From: a virus
IMG/VR virus record: IMGVR_UViG_3300035204_000937
Coordinates: 1 to 33,896 of that record
Length of the DNA: 33,896 nucleotides
Direction: 5' to 3' (one strand)
Of the stretch, positions 16,638 to 24,130 are shown one piece after another. The stretch's first letter is position 1, and every line of letters starts with the position of its first letter. The position numbers and the translations under genes are program-made. Below the pieces are notes generated by a model. The model was not told the origin of the DNA and did no database searches. It worked only from the letters and a program-made list of their open reading frames with translations.

Positions 16638-18356
16638 CTACTCTAAAGTGTACCAGCGCCTCAAGTTACCACGACGCAAGCGCCCGGGACGAGCCCGAGA
16701 CATCCTACGAGTAACCGAGCGAGAGGCGGGAAGCAGCGTTCCATACCGTTTAGTCAAGTTTGCGAGTGCCCGTTCATACTGATTCATCGCCAAAGCTGCG
16801 AGATCCCCGGCTCCTTCTGCCTCACGCAAAAACACAAGGGCGCGAGTGATGAGTGTCTCCACAGCTTCCGCGTGAATCAACGGCGCATCCTGGTCATCCT
16901 GAAGTTCCTGGGGACGACGGACGCAACGGAGGTCAACCTCAAACCGCTTGTTGGGGTAGGGGTACAAGCCAACCCCCTGGTAGCCATGGATGTCCCTCAT
17001 GCGCCGGGAGTAATCTGGTATGACCTCTCCCCGATCAATCCAGTTCCCATCGTTCAGCTCATCGATGTTCAGCTCGGTGAGAAGGTGGTAGGCATCAGGA
17101 GACTCGATGTTCTGTAGGTTCACCGCCCCATGCACCCGTTGGGTGTTCGCTACCGTCCCAAGCACCGCGTAATTAGTGAAGTCCGCCGTCAGCCTGCGCC
17201 GATAGATACGAATATACCAGCCTGACTGGGGAATGTTGTACCTATCAAAGGCCCCCGTGGGGTTGCTCGTCCCCGTCGTAAAGAACCCCTGCATGTAGTC
17301 GATGTTTGGGAAGGCCAGCTGAACCCCGGGGGAGGTAACGTTTGCGGGATTGACTGTTACAACAATCGCGACCGTCTTGGTCTCCGAGAGAGGCGAAGGT
17401 GCTGACTCCCACAAGGGCTCCCGCATCCGGTGCGAAGCGTCCGTTGTCGCGCTGTACCCAGGGGCCGTAGTTGCTGTGTTCTGGATGTTCGCAGCGTAGC
17501 CTTGCCAGTAGGCTCCATTGGGATTCCGTAGCTGTATGTCTCGTTTGCCCCAACAGTACGTGAAGGCGTACTGGAACTGTCCCGGAGGCTCTGGTCCATA
17601 CCACTTCATCACGTTCTGTTCCGAGTCGAACGTCGCAATCGGAGCTACCGTGGGCGCAGGCATCTGGAAGTGGGGCCTACGGAACATGGTACGAGGTGTT
17701 CCGTGTGACACTACAGAGCGCTTATCCGCGAGGGAATAGTCCTCGGCCTCTGTCTGACTCACAACGTCCAGGGGCCAATTCTCACCCCCCAGAAAGAGGC
17801 GAGTGGACTTAACCGAGATGACATCGTCAGGAAGATAGTAGGTATCGGTATAGACGCGCCATGCCGCGAACTCCCCATATCCATGTGTGGCATAGTCCCA
17901 AGGCTTCTCGACCGTAATGAAGAAGTGGTCCGCCGCACCAAGGTTGCCTTTCCAGATACTGCGTATGCGGTTCCGTACCGTTGTGCTCACACCGGCAGCA
18001 TCCGTAACAGTAATCTCCAGCAACCTCCCGTCCCAACTACGGTCAGTCTTCCACTGAATAGCGTTCGGCGTCCCCACGTTGAGTGTCCCGTAGAACACCC
18101 AAGGGTTACGGGCCGCTGTTGGAAGTGTATCGTTGGCCGGACAAACCTGTAGAGTATCCGTCACCAACGTCGGAACGACATCAGGCTGGGTCGCAAACTT
18201 CAGCATCGACTCGAAGAACAAGAACGGTGCTTCGAGCGATATCTGGTTGTATGCCCGGTTGATGAACCGGTTGACGCGCACAATCGCTTCAGGCGACTGG
18301 GTCGGTGCCCAGTCCGCCTGAGCGAAGATTGCATCCCTGATGCCCTTCAGGTTCAC
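16638..18356 (-). CDS. Head-tail adaptor / tail tube candidate
   Basis: A 572-residue protein. The N-terminal 40 residues, MNLKGIRDAIFAQAD followed by IVRVNRFINRAYNQISLEAPFLFF, match the helical start common to podovirus adaptor proteins (T7 gp11-like), where 'xxINRAYxxIxxE' helices dock on the portal. A long beta-rich insertion follows (about 150-450, with repeated Trp/Tyr and Pro). The C-terminus returns to helices (TLITRALVFLREAEGAGDLAALAMNQYERALANLTKRYG) and ends in a very Arg-rich tail (residues about 545-570). It is far longer than T7 gp11 (196 aa), so an extra domain is present. Its place between a decoration-like protein and the nozzle candidate agrees with an adaptor. The assignment is moderate and based on N-terminal pattern plus synteny. 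Confidence 0.68.
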   Translation of the reverse strand: MNLKGIRDAIFAQADWAPTQSPEAIVRVNRFINRAYNQISLEAPFLFFESMLKFATQPDVVPTLVTDTLQVCPANDTLPTAARNPWVFYGTLNVGTPNAIQWKTDRSWDGRLLEITVTDAAGVSTTVRNRIRSIWKGNLGAADHFFITVEKPWDYATHGYGEFAAWRVYTDTYYLPDDVISVKSTRLFLGGENWPLDVVSQTEAEDYSLADKRSVVSHGTPRTMFRRPHFQMPAPTVAPIATFDSEQNVMKWYGPEPPGQFQYAFTYCWGKRDIQLRNPNGAYWQGYAANIQNTATTAPGYSATTDASHRMREPLWESAPSPLSETKTVAIVVTVNPANVTSPGVQLAFPNIDYMQGFFTTGTSNPTGAFDRYNIPQSGWYIRIYRRRLTADFTNYAVLGTVANTQRVHGAVNLQNIESPDAYHLLTELNIDELNDGNWIDRGEVIPDYSRRMRDIHGYQGVGLYPYPNKRFEVDLRCVRRPQELQDDQDAPLIHAEAVETLITRALVFLREAEGAGDLAALAMNQYERALANLTKRYGTLLPASRSVTRRMSRARPGRLRRGNLRRWYTLE

Positions 18357-18376
18357 GGGGCTACTCCCTTAGAGGG

Positions 18377-18859
18377 TTAGCCCTTGCAGTCGATGTAGGC
18401 CACGGTGGTACCAGCACCGGATGCTGCCAATGTTGTACCAACACCAGCGGTTGTTACCGCCCCGTCGTCTACCTGCCCTGCTACAGCGGCCCCAATGACC
18501 AAGGGACGAGAGGCTAGTACAGCAGCGTCGGCTATCACAGCCCCAATGCCCTTGCGTAGAAGGAAGCCATAGTTTGCCGCAGGAATTTCCGCCTGGGCAA
18601 AGCCCACGATTGCCGAAGCTGCGGCCCCAACGGGAGCCACAGTTACCCGATAGGTAGAGTTACTCCCCGCCCCAATCGTTCGGATACAAGCCAGGTTTAT
18701 TCCAATGGAAGCACCACTGTTGTTCCCAACATAAATCCAGTGCTTCTCGCCCTGGTTAGCACGAGTGCCGCTTTGGGTAGCGGGCTCGACCACGATGGTG
18801 CCCAGCGGGTGAAGCTGAACGGTTCCTACGGTAGTAAGGCTGTCGCCAAATCCAGACAT
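18377..18859 (-). CDS. Small decoration-like or head protein
   Basis: A 160-residue protein, with AGGGAGATATC before the ATG. It is almost entirely small residues (Gly, Ala, Val, Ser, Thr) with beta-like alternation (GTIVVEPATQSGTRANQGEK, HWIYVGNNSGASIGINLACI, YRVTVAPVGAAASAIVG) and ends TTVAYIDCKG. It directly follows the major capsid gene, nine bases away, where head-decoration or head-fibre proteins are commonly encoded. No coiled coil, transmembrane segment or enzyme motif is visible. I do not recognise a named family; the decoration call is inferred from position, size and composition. Confidence 0.6.
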   Translation of the reverse strand: MSGFGDSLTTVGTVQLHPLGTIVVEPATQSGTRANQGEKHWIYVGNNSGASIGINLACIRTIGAGSNSTYRVTVAPVGAAASAIVGFAQAEIPAANYGFLLRKGIGAVIADAAVLASRPLVIGAAVAGQVDDGAVTTAGVGTTLAASGAGTTVAYIDCKG

Positions 18860-18868
18860 GATATCTCC

Positions 18869-19987
18869 CTACGGAATCGCGCCACCGGTAACGGTGAAGT
18901 TGGCACGACGATTGTTGGTGTAGAGCCCCTGGTGGAGCACGATCTCAGTACGCATCATGTCCTGCTCGGGGAGCCGGAATGGACCACGAACCTCAAAGTT
19001 GCCCTTGGTAGCTTCGCCACCATGGCCGACATTGTAAGCGTGCCAGGTAGGCGTCTTGAGCCCATAGACAAGACCATCCGCTGCCGGCGTAGCGGCAAGC
19101 GTTGCGGCTGCCGTGTCGATGCTCGACTCTAGGTACATCGTACCCGAGAGGTACTTGATACCTTCTCGCAGCTTGCTCGGAACGTGATCCCCTTCCTTGA
19201 CAGAGTCCACGCGGACGAAGTCATCCAAGTCCTCAAGCAGGTTGAGATAGGTCAGCTCATCGGCAAACAGAACATCCACATCACCCAGGGTCTTACCCTG
19301 ACGAGATGCGGCGTAGTAAGCTCGGCGAATAACGGCTCGGCCAGAGACAGAGAAGCCACCGGCAATCTGACCATACTGGTTATGCCAGCCGACGATACCC
19401 GTTGCGCCACCCGAAGAGTTCACGTTGTGGACCGTTGCCATCTGTGCGGCAATCGGCTCTGTCAGGAGGAAACCACTACGCGCAGTGCCTTCAGGATTGA
19501 ACGTCGAGGTAGACACACCAGCCGCCGCGCCAATCGTCGTACCACCGAAGAGAGTAGGATAGGCCCCAACGCCAGCCCCGGTTCCCGTTGCGAGCTGATC
19601 GCTAATACGCTCATGGAAGTCACCGACTGCCATCTCGGGGTAGTTCTGGAGGATGCGTGCCAGGTCCTGCTTGCCGTTGGCGTAAGCAAGGTCCTTGAGC
19701 GGGACATCGAAGCTGTAGATCATACGACCAGCAAACGTGTTGCCCCGAACGCCCTGCTGGGTACGACCGCCACTAATGACCTCGGAACCACCGTAGATGG
19801 TATCCACAGCCCCAGGACCGCCTTGTACCAAGACGAAGTCCCGAAAGGGGCCTTCGAGGGTAGACTTACTGATATTACCGCGAGTAACAATCGCCTCAAG
19901 GAGGGGATGCCAGAGCATGAAAGTCTCGGAGAGACCCTTCATTTGCTCCTGTAGTGCGGTGGCAAATACTTCTTGACTGATAGCCAT
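18869..19987 (-). CDS. Major capsid protein candidate
   Basis: A 372-residue protein; AAGGAAGTAACTC precedes the ATG at 19987. It starts with an amphipathic helix (MAISQEVFATALQEQMKGLSETF) and has the mix of beta strands and one long helix expected of a HK97-fold shell protein: MIYSFDVPLKDLAYANGKQD and NYPEMAVGDFHERISDQL around 85-130 (helix region), DVLFADELTYLNLLEDLDDFVRV near 240, and a beta-rich end (FEVRGPFRLPEQDMMRTEIVLHQGLYTNNRRANFTVTGG). Length is close to T7 gp10 (345-398 aa). It follows the scaffold candidate by three bases and is in the portal-scaffold-capsid order usual for tailed phages. No decisive signature exists at the sequence level, but order, length and composition agree. 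Confidence 0.8.
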   Translation of the reverse strand: MAISQEVFATALQEQMKGLSETFMLWHPLLEAIVTRGNISKSTLEGPFRDFVLVQGGPGAVDTIYGGSEVISGGRTQQGVRGNTFAGRMIYSFDVPLKDLAYANGKQDLARILQNYPEMAVGDFHERISDQLATGTGAGVGAYPTLFGGTTIGAAAGVSTSTFNPEGTARSGFLLTEPIAAQMATVHNVNSSGGATGIVGWHNQYGQIAGGFSVSGRAVIRRAYYAASRQGKTLGDVDVLFADELTYLNLLEDLDDFVRVDSVKEGDHVPSKLREGIKYLSGTMYLESSIDTAAATLAATPAADGLVYGLKTPTWHAYNVGHGGEATKGNFEVRGPFRLPEQDMMRTEIVLHQGLYTNNRRANFTVTGGAIP

Positions 19988-19990
19988 GAG

Positions 19991-20869
19991 TTACTTCCTT
20001 TTTCTGGCGAAAGCCTTTTCAACCGCAAAATTGCGGATATCGTCGAATGTCTTGGGCTTTCGGCTCTCAATTTTGTTTGTCTGATTGGGGACTGCTCGAC
20101 GGCTGGCCCCCGATGTGAGTCGTGCCGCAGGCCGAGGCTTAGGTGTAGCCTCACGTTGTTGGATTGCTACGAGCTTCCGAACATGCTTGAGGGGCGTACC
20201 TTCGGCGTAGGCCGACTTCGCCTCCTCATAGAGTCCCTCTTCGAGCGATAGAAACTCTAAGGCATCTTCGGCGTCCATGTCGAGATCAATCAACTGAATC
20301 ATCCGAGCCCGGTTCTTCTCGTCGGCCAAGACTGCTGCGTGCCGTCCTTGGAAAGACTCGGCCCACTGGGTCGCGGACTTCAAATCTCTCTCGTAGACAG
20401 CCTGCTGGTACTTCGTGTAGTCCGCCTTTGCCGCCTCCAAAGCCCCATTATGGGTGGCTACCTGCTGCTCAAATGCCTGAACCTTGGCCAACAGGTCTTG
20501 ATTCTGGCCTGTCAGCTCCTCTACCCGGGGGTCTGAGACGCCACCAAGCAGTTTGTTGTAGAGCCCCTGTAGGGAGTCCAGCTCGTCTCGCTCTTGTGCT
20601 AGCGTACCGTGAAGCTTCGCGCCCCACCTTTGGTACTCCTCGGGCCAAGAATCATGCTTTCCGTCCCAGTTGTTCCAGTCGTAAGAATCATAGGCCGAGG
20701 TAGTGACCTCGCCTTCGACCGTTGGTGTGGCCTCGGAGGCAGGAGAGGTCGCCTCCGAGACCGGACCATCCGAACTAGAGCTGGCCCCAGAAGCAGTATC
20801 AGGCGTAGGAGACGAAGCTACTACAGCTGCGGGAGCTTCGACAGGAGCGTTGCTGACTTCGTCAGACAT
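19991..20869 (-). CDS. Scaffolding protein candidate
   Basis: A 292-residue protein starting MSDEVSNAPVEAPAAV at 20869, with a strong GAGGAGAAGATGT ribosome binding site. A longer in-frame start (20944) would add an Arg-rich stretch that is really the lysine-rich end of the upstream gene read in another frame, so I reject it. The first 70 residues are acidic and Ser/Pro/Thr/Ala-rich. Residues about 95-230 are a long acidic helix or coiled coil (ELTGQNQDLLAKVQAFEQQ, LYEEAKSAYAEGTPLKHVRKL). The last 50 residues are strongly basic (residues about 240-292, ending FARKRK). An acidic helical core with a basic C-terminal helix is the hallmark of phage scaffolds, whose basic end binds the capsid protein. 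It lies immediately before the capsid gene and overlaps the preceding stop by eight bases. Confidence 0.8.
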   Translation of the reverse strand: MSDEVSNAPVEAPAAVVASSPTPDTASGASSSSDGPVSEATSPASEATPTVEGEVTTSAYDSYDWNNWDGKHDSWPEEYQRWGAKLHGTLAQERDELDSLQGLYNKLLGGVSDPRVEELTGQNQDLLAKVQAFEQQVATHNGALEAAKADYTKYQQAVYERDLKSATQWAESFQGRHAAVLADEKNRARMIQLIDLDMDAEDALEFLSLEEGLYEEAKSAYAEGTPLKHVRKLVAIQQREATPKPRPAARLTSGASRRAVPNQTNKIESRKPKTFDDIRNFAVEKAFARKRK

Positions 20870-21248
20870 ACATCTTCTCCTCGTCGTTGCCCTTCTTCTT
20901 CGACTTCTTCTTCTTGTCCTTGTCGAATGCCTTATCGACGGCACTCATGCGTAGAACTGTGAGGTACGGAGGTTTGGGCCCCACAGGCATCGGTACGTCG
21001 GGGCCACCTTCATCCTCTTCAGAGACTTCTTCTTCCATGCCCTCAAGATCTGGAGCGTCCCCTCCGCCACCAACATCTTCATCAAGGGGGCCTTCGTCGC
21101 CAATCCCTTCCTCCGCTGGCTGACCAGAAGGAGCAAGCTCCCAACCCAATTCATCGAGGCGATTCACAATCGCGTCGGCGGTATCTAGCGCCAAGAGTTC
21201 TTGAGCTACCTCTTTGGGGCTATATGCACTTGGATCATCTTTAGGCAT
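20862..21248 (-). CDS. Acidic protein with Lys-rich tail, unknown function
   Basis: A 128-residue protein beginning MPKDDPSAYSPKEVAQELLA. Residues 10-40 form a helix of ordinary composition. From 45 to 85 it is extremely acidic and Gly-rich (GDEGPLDEDVGGGGDAPDLE, EEEVSEEDEGGPDV). The last 20 residues switch to DKDKKKKSKKKGNDEEK. It overlaps the scaffold gene by eight bases and may help head assembly, for instance as an accessory scaffold or a head-completion factor; this is inferred. The upstream region holds only a weak GGAT ribosome binding site and a TTGACGT motif, so this gene may be where a new transcript begins. Confidence 0.68.
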   Translation of the reverse strand: MPKDDPSAYSPKEVAQELLALDTADAIVNRLDELGWELAPSGQPAEEGIGDEGPLDEDVGGGGDAPDLEGMEEEVSEEDEGGPDVPMPVGPKPPYLTVLRMSAVDKAFDKDKKKKSKKKGNDEEKMYV

Positions 21249-21255
21249 TGCACTA

Positions 21256-21286
21256 TCCGTACTGGGTGAAAAATTTTACGTCAAGA
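21256..21286 (-). promoter_or_regulatory. Candidate phage promoter, TTGACG-N17-TACGGA
   Basis: On the minus strand TTGACG (21279-21284) is followed 17 bases later by TACGGA (21256-21261), in the 50-base gap before the 128-aa, scaffold and capsid genes. The 13-base string TCTTGACGTAAAA is identical to that at 2682-2694. If used like a bacterial promoter, the transcript would start almost at the ATG at 21248, so it may be leaderless for that gene, may serve the scaffold and capsid instead, or may be a binding site rather than a promoter. Confidence 0.45.
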
Positions 21287-21298
21287 GCTAGAGCAAAA

Positions 21299-21700
21299 TC
21301 ATTTTATGGTCCGACCATCGGGAGCCTTACCCCACTTCCGAGCCTGCATGTCCTCAAGGTCACGGTAACCAGCTTTCTTCGCCCGGTTATTCGCGTTCTT
21401 GCGGACCCTGGATACTTTATTCTTCCACTGTTTCGAGTCAGGAGCAATAATCTGCGCTTGCGGATTCTCCTTCTGGTACTGACGCAACTCTGCGGGGCTC
21501 TCGAAGCTCCGACCGATCTGCTTGATCGTCAGGGGCTTGCTCGGCATAGGCCCCACAGTACGCACAGGTCGGGGTAGGCGACGGATAGGGCCCTCACACG
21601 TCGGACAGATGGCATCGTCGAGGTGGGCTAAGGGGATGATCACATCCTCGAAGTAGCCACAGCTCTGGGCCGAGTCACAAGCGATGTCGTAGACTGGCAT
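21299..21700 (-). CDS. FmdB-like zinc ribbon protein
   Basis: A 133-residue protein, MPVYDIACDSAQSCGYFEDV, with GGGAGAAACTGTA before the ATG; it overlaps the previous stop by one base. Cysteines at 8 and 14 and the CPTC pair at 32 and 35 form a four-cysteine zinc ribbon of the FmdB type: MPxYx(5-10)C...C, then a CPxC knuckle, then an Arg-rich stretch (RRLPRPVR). The second half is basic and helical (KNKVSRVRKNANNRAKKAGYRD), likely nucleic acid binding. Phages often carry one such zinc ribbon among head genes; the exact role (DNA packaging, head assembly, or transcriptional regulation) is not known. The spacing of the first cysteine pair (C8-x5-C14) is wider than the usual two-residue knuckle. 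Confidence 0.78.
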   Translation of the reverse strand: MPVYDIACDSAQSCGYFEDVIIPLAHLDDAICPTCEGPIRRLPRPVRTVGPMPSKPLTIKQIGRSFESPAELRQYQKENPQAQIIAPDSKQWKNKVSRVRKNANNRAKKAGYRDLEDMQARKWGKAPDGRTIK

Positions 21701-22263
21701 TACAGTTTCTCCCGCGCAGGTTCATTCCACTCTGGGTGTTTAGGTTCCCGCTTTTGGAGCTTCTCTCCGAGCTGCTTTCCCCAGTAGTCATCTAGGTCTT
21801 TCGAGGTCTCACGCATGTACCAGTCCGTATACCGATCTCCTTCGGTGGTGCGCACGGAGCCATGTCGGCGCAAATGCTCTTCTTGTTCTGGAGTCAGATT
21901 CCATTCGCTTGGAAATTCCTCATTTGCCTTTTCCCACGCAGCAGCCTCTTCGGGCGTCTCTGGGTTCTTGTGGGACTCTTCGAGCATCTGACGCAACTGC
22001 TGCTCTTGGGGCGACTCGGGGGCACGATTCGCCAAATCATCGAGTTGCTCTGCCGTCATGGCTGCTTCTTGATGAGACTCTGGCCTAGCTGTAGAGGCAA
22101 GCTTCTTGACCTGGGCCAACCTCTGCTCATCACCCTTGGCCTTTATAGCCTCTGCGCCCGCCTCGCGTCGAAGCTTGTTCTCCCAGTCACCATAGGGCTG
22201 TTTAGCCTTCGCCATCCCGGCATCAACAGCCTTATCCCGTAGATTGTCAAACCAACTGGCCAT
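21700..22263 (-). CDS. Charged helical protein downstream of the portal
   Basis: A 187-residue protein beginning MASWFDNLRDKAVDAGMAKA. It is almost entirely charged helix, with Glu, Gln, Lys, Arg and Ala predominating (AAMTAEQLDDLANRAPESPQ, LRQMLEESHKNPETPEEAAA). The second half has more aromatic residues (DRYTDWYMRETSKDLDDYWG). The ATG follows the portal stop with no gap (TAG ATG), so it is translationally coupled. No motif is recognised. Location between portal and zinc ribbon suggests a head-assembly or accessory scaffold role, inferred from neighbours. Its N-terminus resembles that of the 457-aa protein (both have a short DNLRDKA/KLRENAAQKA-like helix), which may point to a shared docking function. 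Confidence 0.68.
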   Translation of the reverse strand: MASWFDNLRDKAVDAGMAKAKQPYGDWENKLRREAGAEAIKAKGDEQRLAQVKKLASTARPESHQEAAMTAEQLDDLANRAPESPQEQQLRQMLEESHKNPETPEEAAAWEKANEEFPSEWNLTPEQEEHLRRHGSVRTTEGDRYTDWYMRETSKDLDDYWGKQLGEKLQKREPKHPEWNEPAREKL

Positions 22264-24105
22264 CTACTTAGCTCCAGGCAGTTGAGGCCTAGGTCCCCGG
22301 TCAGACATCGGAATCCCAGGACCACCCGGACCACCCATAGCAGTGGGGGAGGTCGGAACGTCAGTCCCTTCGGGCAAGGCTCCTGTAGCGATGTTGTCCA
22401 TCCCCGGCATCCCTGGGGGAGCGATTCCACCCCCACCCATCATCGCCGCCATCTCGGGAGGTAGCCCCAGAGGCTGTTCCTGCCCTGGTGGGGGTGGGGG
22501 CTCCTCGGTCTTGAGGATGTCGCCCAGCTGGAGTAGTTCCAGAAGCTTGGTCATCAGCTTCTCTTGGTCCACCGCTTCGGACTGCATCAGCACTGGGAGA
22601 TACTTCTCCAGGTTCTTGAGCTGTACGATCCGATGATTTTCAGTAGGACTGAAGGGAACCGCATCGTAGTCGTAGTCGAGGGGCTCCTCTCCCGGGGATC
22701 GGTCTCGGGCCATCGCCATCTCGCGACGAGAGACAATCATCACCTCTCGACTGTCCGTCAGACGAACGGCAAGCTCGGAATCCTCGGGTAGGAACTCCTC
22801 ATAAAGCCCAGTGATCTTCTTCCCCAAGTCCCCAACAAGGTCTGTCATCTGCTTGATGCGCTTCCCGTTCCGGGTGCGTGTAGCCGTGTCGGCCAAAGCA
22901 ACCTCGGTAGCGACATCGGCAACACCAACAACGCCCCGACTGTACTGGGGGATGCCCAGGATGAACTCAATGATCTGGGTTGCCCGTTCCCGCATCCGAT
23001 TGAAGCTCGGGTCCATCTGTGGAACAGGTGTCTGACTAATCACGTCCCGTAGGGGAGCGTTGTTCTTCGCCGACAACCATGCAATTTGCCCCGGCTGCGT
23101 GGCGTTCTTGAGCATGTCCATGAACTCTTCAGGGTCGTCCACCAAAGCCGCATTCAACAGCGTCACCGGGATGGACGTATGCGCGTGCCATAGCTCAAGC
23201 GTATCAATCTCGTTGAGCCTCGCCTGTGGCCCCTCGATAAGCCGAACGTCCGACAGCCCACCCAGGTCCGTCTTGTTGTCGTTGAACGTCAGAAGACTAA
23301 TCGGGTTCTTCACATACTTGTAGGGTAGGTCTGAATCAAACAGAGGCTCATCAACCTCATCGAGCATGTGGTAATACCGATCGCTCTCGAAGTCATAAAC
23401 CTCGAAAACCGTGATCCACTTATAATAATCACGAGTAGACTTATTGATGGCACCGGAGTCCCGCGACCTGTCCTCTAACCACTGGGGATACCCCGAGGGC
23501 TGGGCCAAGGCCGCTACCGAGGGGCGGTAGTGTGCCCCACTGCCATCGCGCTTCCGCTTCGACCGTCGCTTGAACTCGTCCTCGGTCAGTACCGTGACCT
23601 CAATGAGATACCGGATGTCCTCCCACCGGGCAGCGGCCAAGTCGAAGAAGACGTGCCGTGGGTCCACAACAAAGTGCTCCGGGGCATTCCGTACAAAGCT
23701 CCAGACCGTCTTGATGAACCCGCGCCCGCAGAGGCTACCATCCGTGGCGCAAGACCACATCGCCTTATGCAGCTTGTTCCTACGGAAACAGTCGTTAACG
23801 AGTGCCTCACGGAACCTGGCAGCAGGGCGATTCTTGTCCTGCCGCGCCAAGACTGTAATCTGGGGATTGGTCGGACAGATGTTGGAAATCATCGTATCGA
23901 TGTAGGCGTAGGGGTAGTTCGTCTCTAGGTTGACTTCGTCTTCCTGCTCGTACTCCAACTCCCCCGCACCTTGGGGCAGTTCCTCCTCCCCCTTCCAATA
24001 CTCGGAGAGGTACCACGCTCGGTACTTGTCCCATAGGCGTAAGTCATGTTCCTGCTTCTGCCTATGGGACTTGATGATCCCAAGAATCTGTTCGCCTTTC
24101 AGCAT
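22264..24105 (-). CDS. Portal protein
   Basis: A 613-residue protein, with ATAGGAGAGTAATCC before the ATG. The N-terminus is a long amphipathic helix followed by RLWDKYRAWYLSEYW, then NLETNYPYAYIDTMISNICP, typical of portal wing/clip regions. ITGLYEEFLPE follows in the C-terminal crown region. Around 130-170 it has WSFVRNAPEHFVVDPRHVFFDL, and near 370-400 RMRERATQIIEFILGIPQYSRG, the helical stem-like region seen in podovirus and siphovirus portals (T7 gp8 536 aa; this is longer). Residues after 505 are Gly/Pro/Met-rich, an extended tail. It lies between the 457-aa gene (itself next to the large terminase) and the head genes, the usual position. The 12-subunit ring is the DNA entry port that docks the terminase. 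Confidence 0.88.
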   Translation of the reverse strand: MLKGEQILGIIKSHRQKQEHDLRLWDKYRAWYLSEYWKGEEELPQGAGELEYEQEDEVNLETNYPYAYIDTMISNICPTNPQITVLARQDKNRPAARFREALVNDCFRRNKLHKAMWSCATDGSLCGRGFIKTVWSFVRNAPEHFVVDPRHVFFDLAAARWEDIRYLIEVTVLTEDEFKRRSKRKRDGSGAHYRPSVAALAQPSGYPQWLEDRSRDSGAINKSTRDYYKWITVFEVYDFESDRYYHMLDEVDEPLFDSDLPYKYVKNPISLLTFNDNKTDLGGLSDVRLIEGPQARLNEIDTLELWHAHTSIPVTLLNAALVDDPEEFMDMLKNATQPGQIAWLSAKNNAPLRDVISQTPVPQMDPSFNRMRERATQIIEFILGIPQYSRGVVGVADVATEVALADTATRTRNGKRIKQMTDLVGDLGKKITGLYEEFLPEDSELAVRLTDSREVMIVSRREMAMARDRSPGEEPLDYDYDAVPFSPTENHRIVQLKNLEKYLPVLMQSEAVDQEKLMTKLLELLQLGDILKTEEPPPPPGQEQPLGLPPEMAAMMGGGGIAPPGMPGMDNIATGALPEGTDVPTSPTAMGGPGGPGIPMSDRGPRPQLPGAK

Positions 24106-24130
24106 GGATTACTCTCCTATGCGGGGGGAT

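Noticed and set aside
19184-19954. A 256-aa plus-strand frame opposite the capsid gene
   Set aside because: His/Arg/Thr/Cys-rich shadow of a strongly supported capsid gene.
20869-20944. Longer start for the scaffold protein
   Set aside because: The additional N-terminus is an Arg-rich frame of the upstream gene's Lys-rich tail; the internal ATG at 20869 has a strong ribosome binding site.
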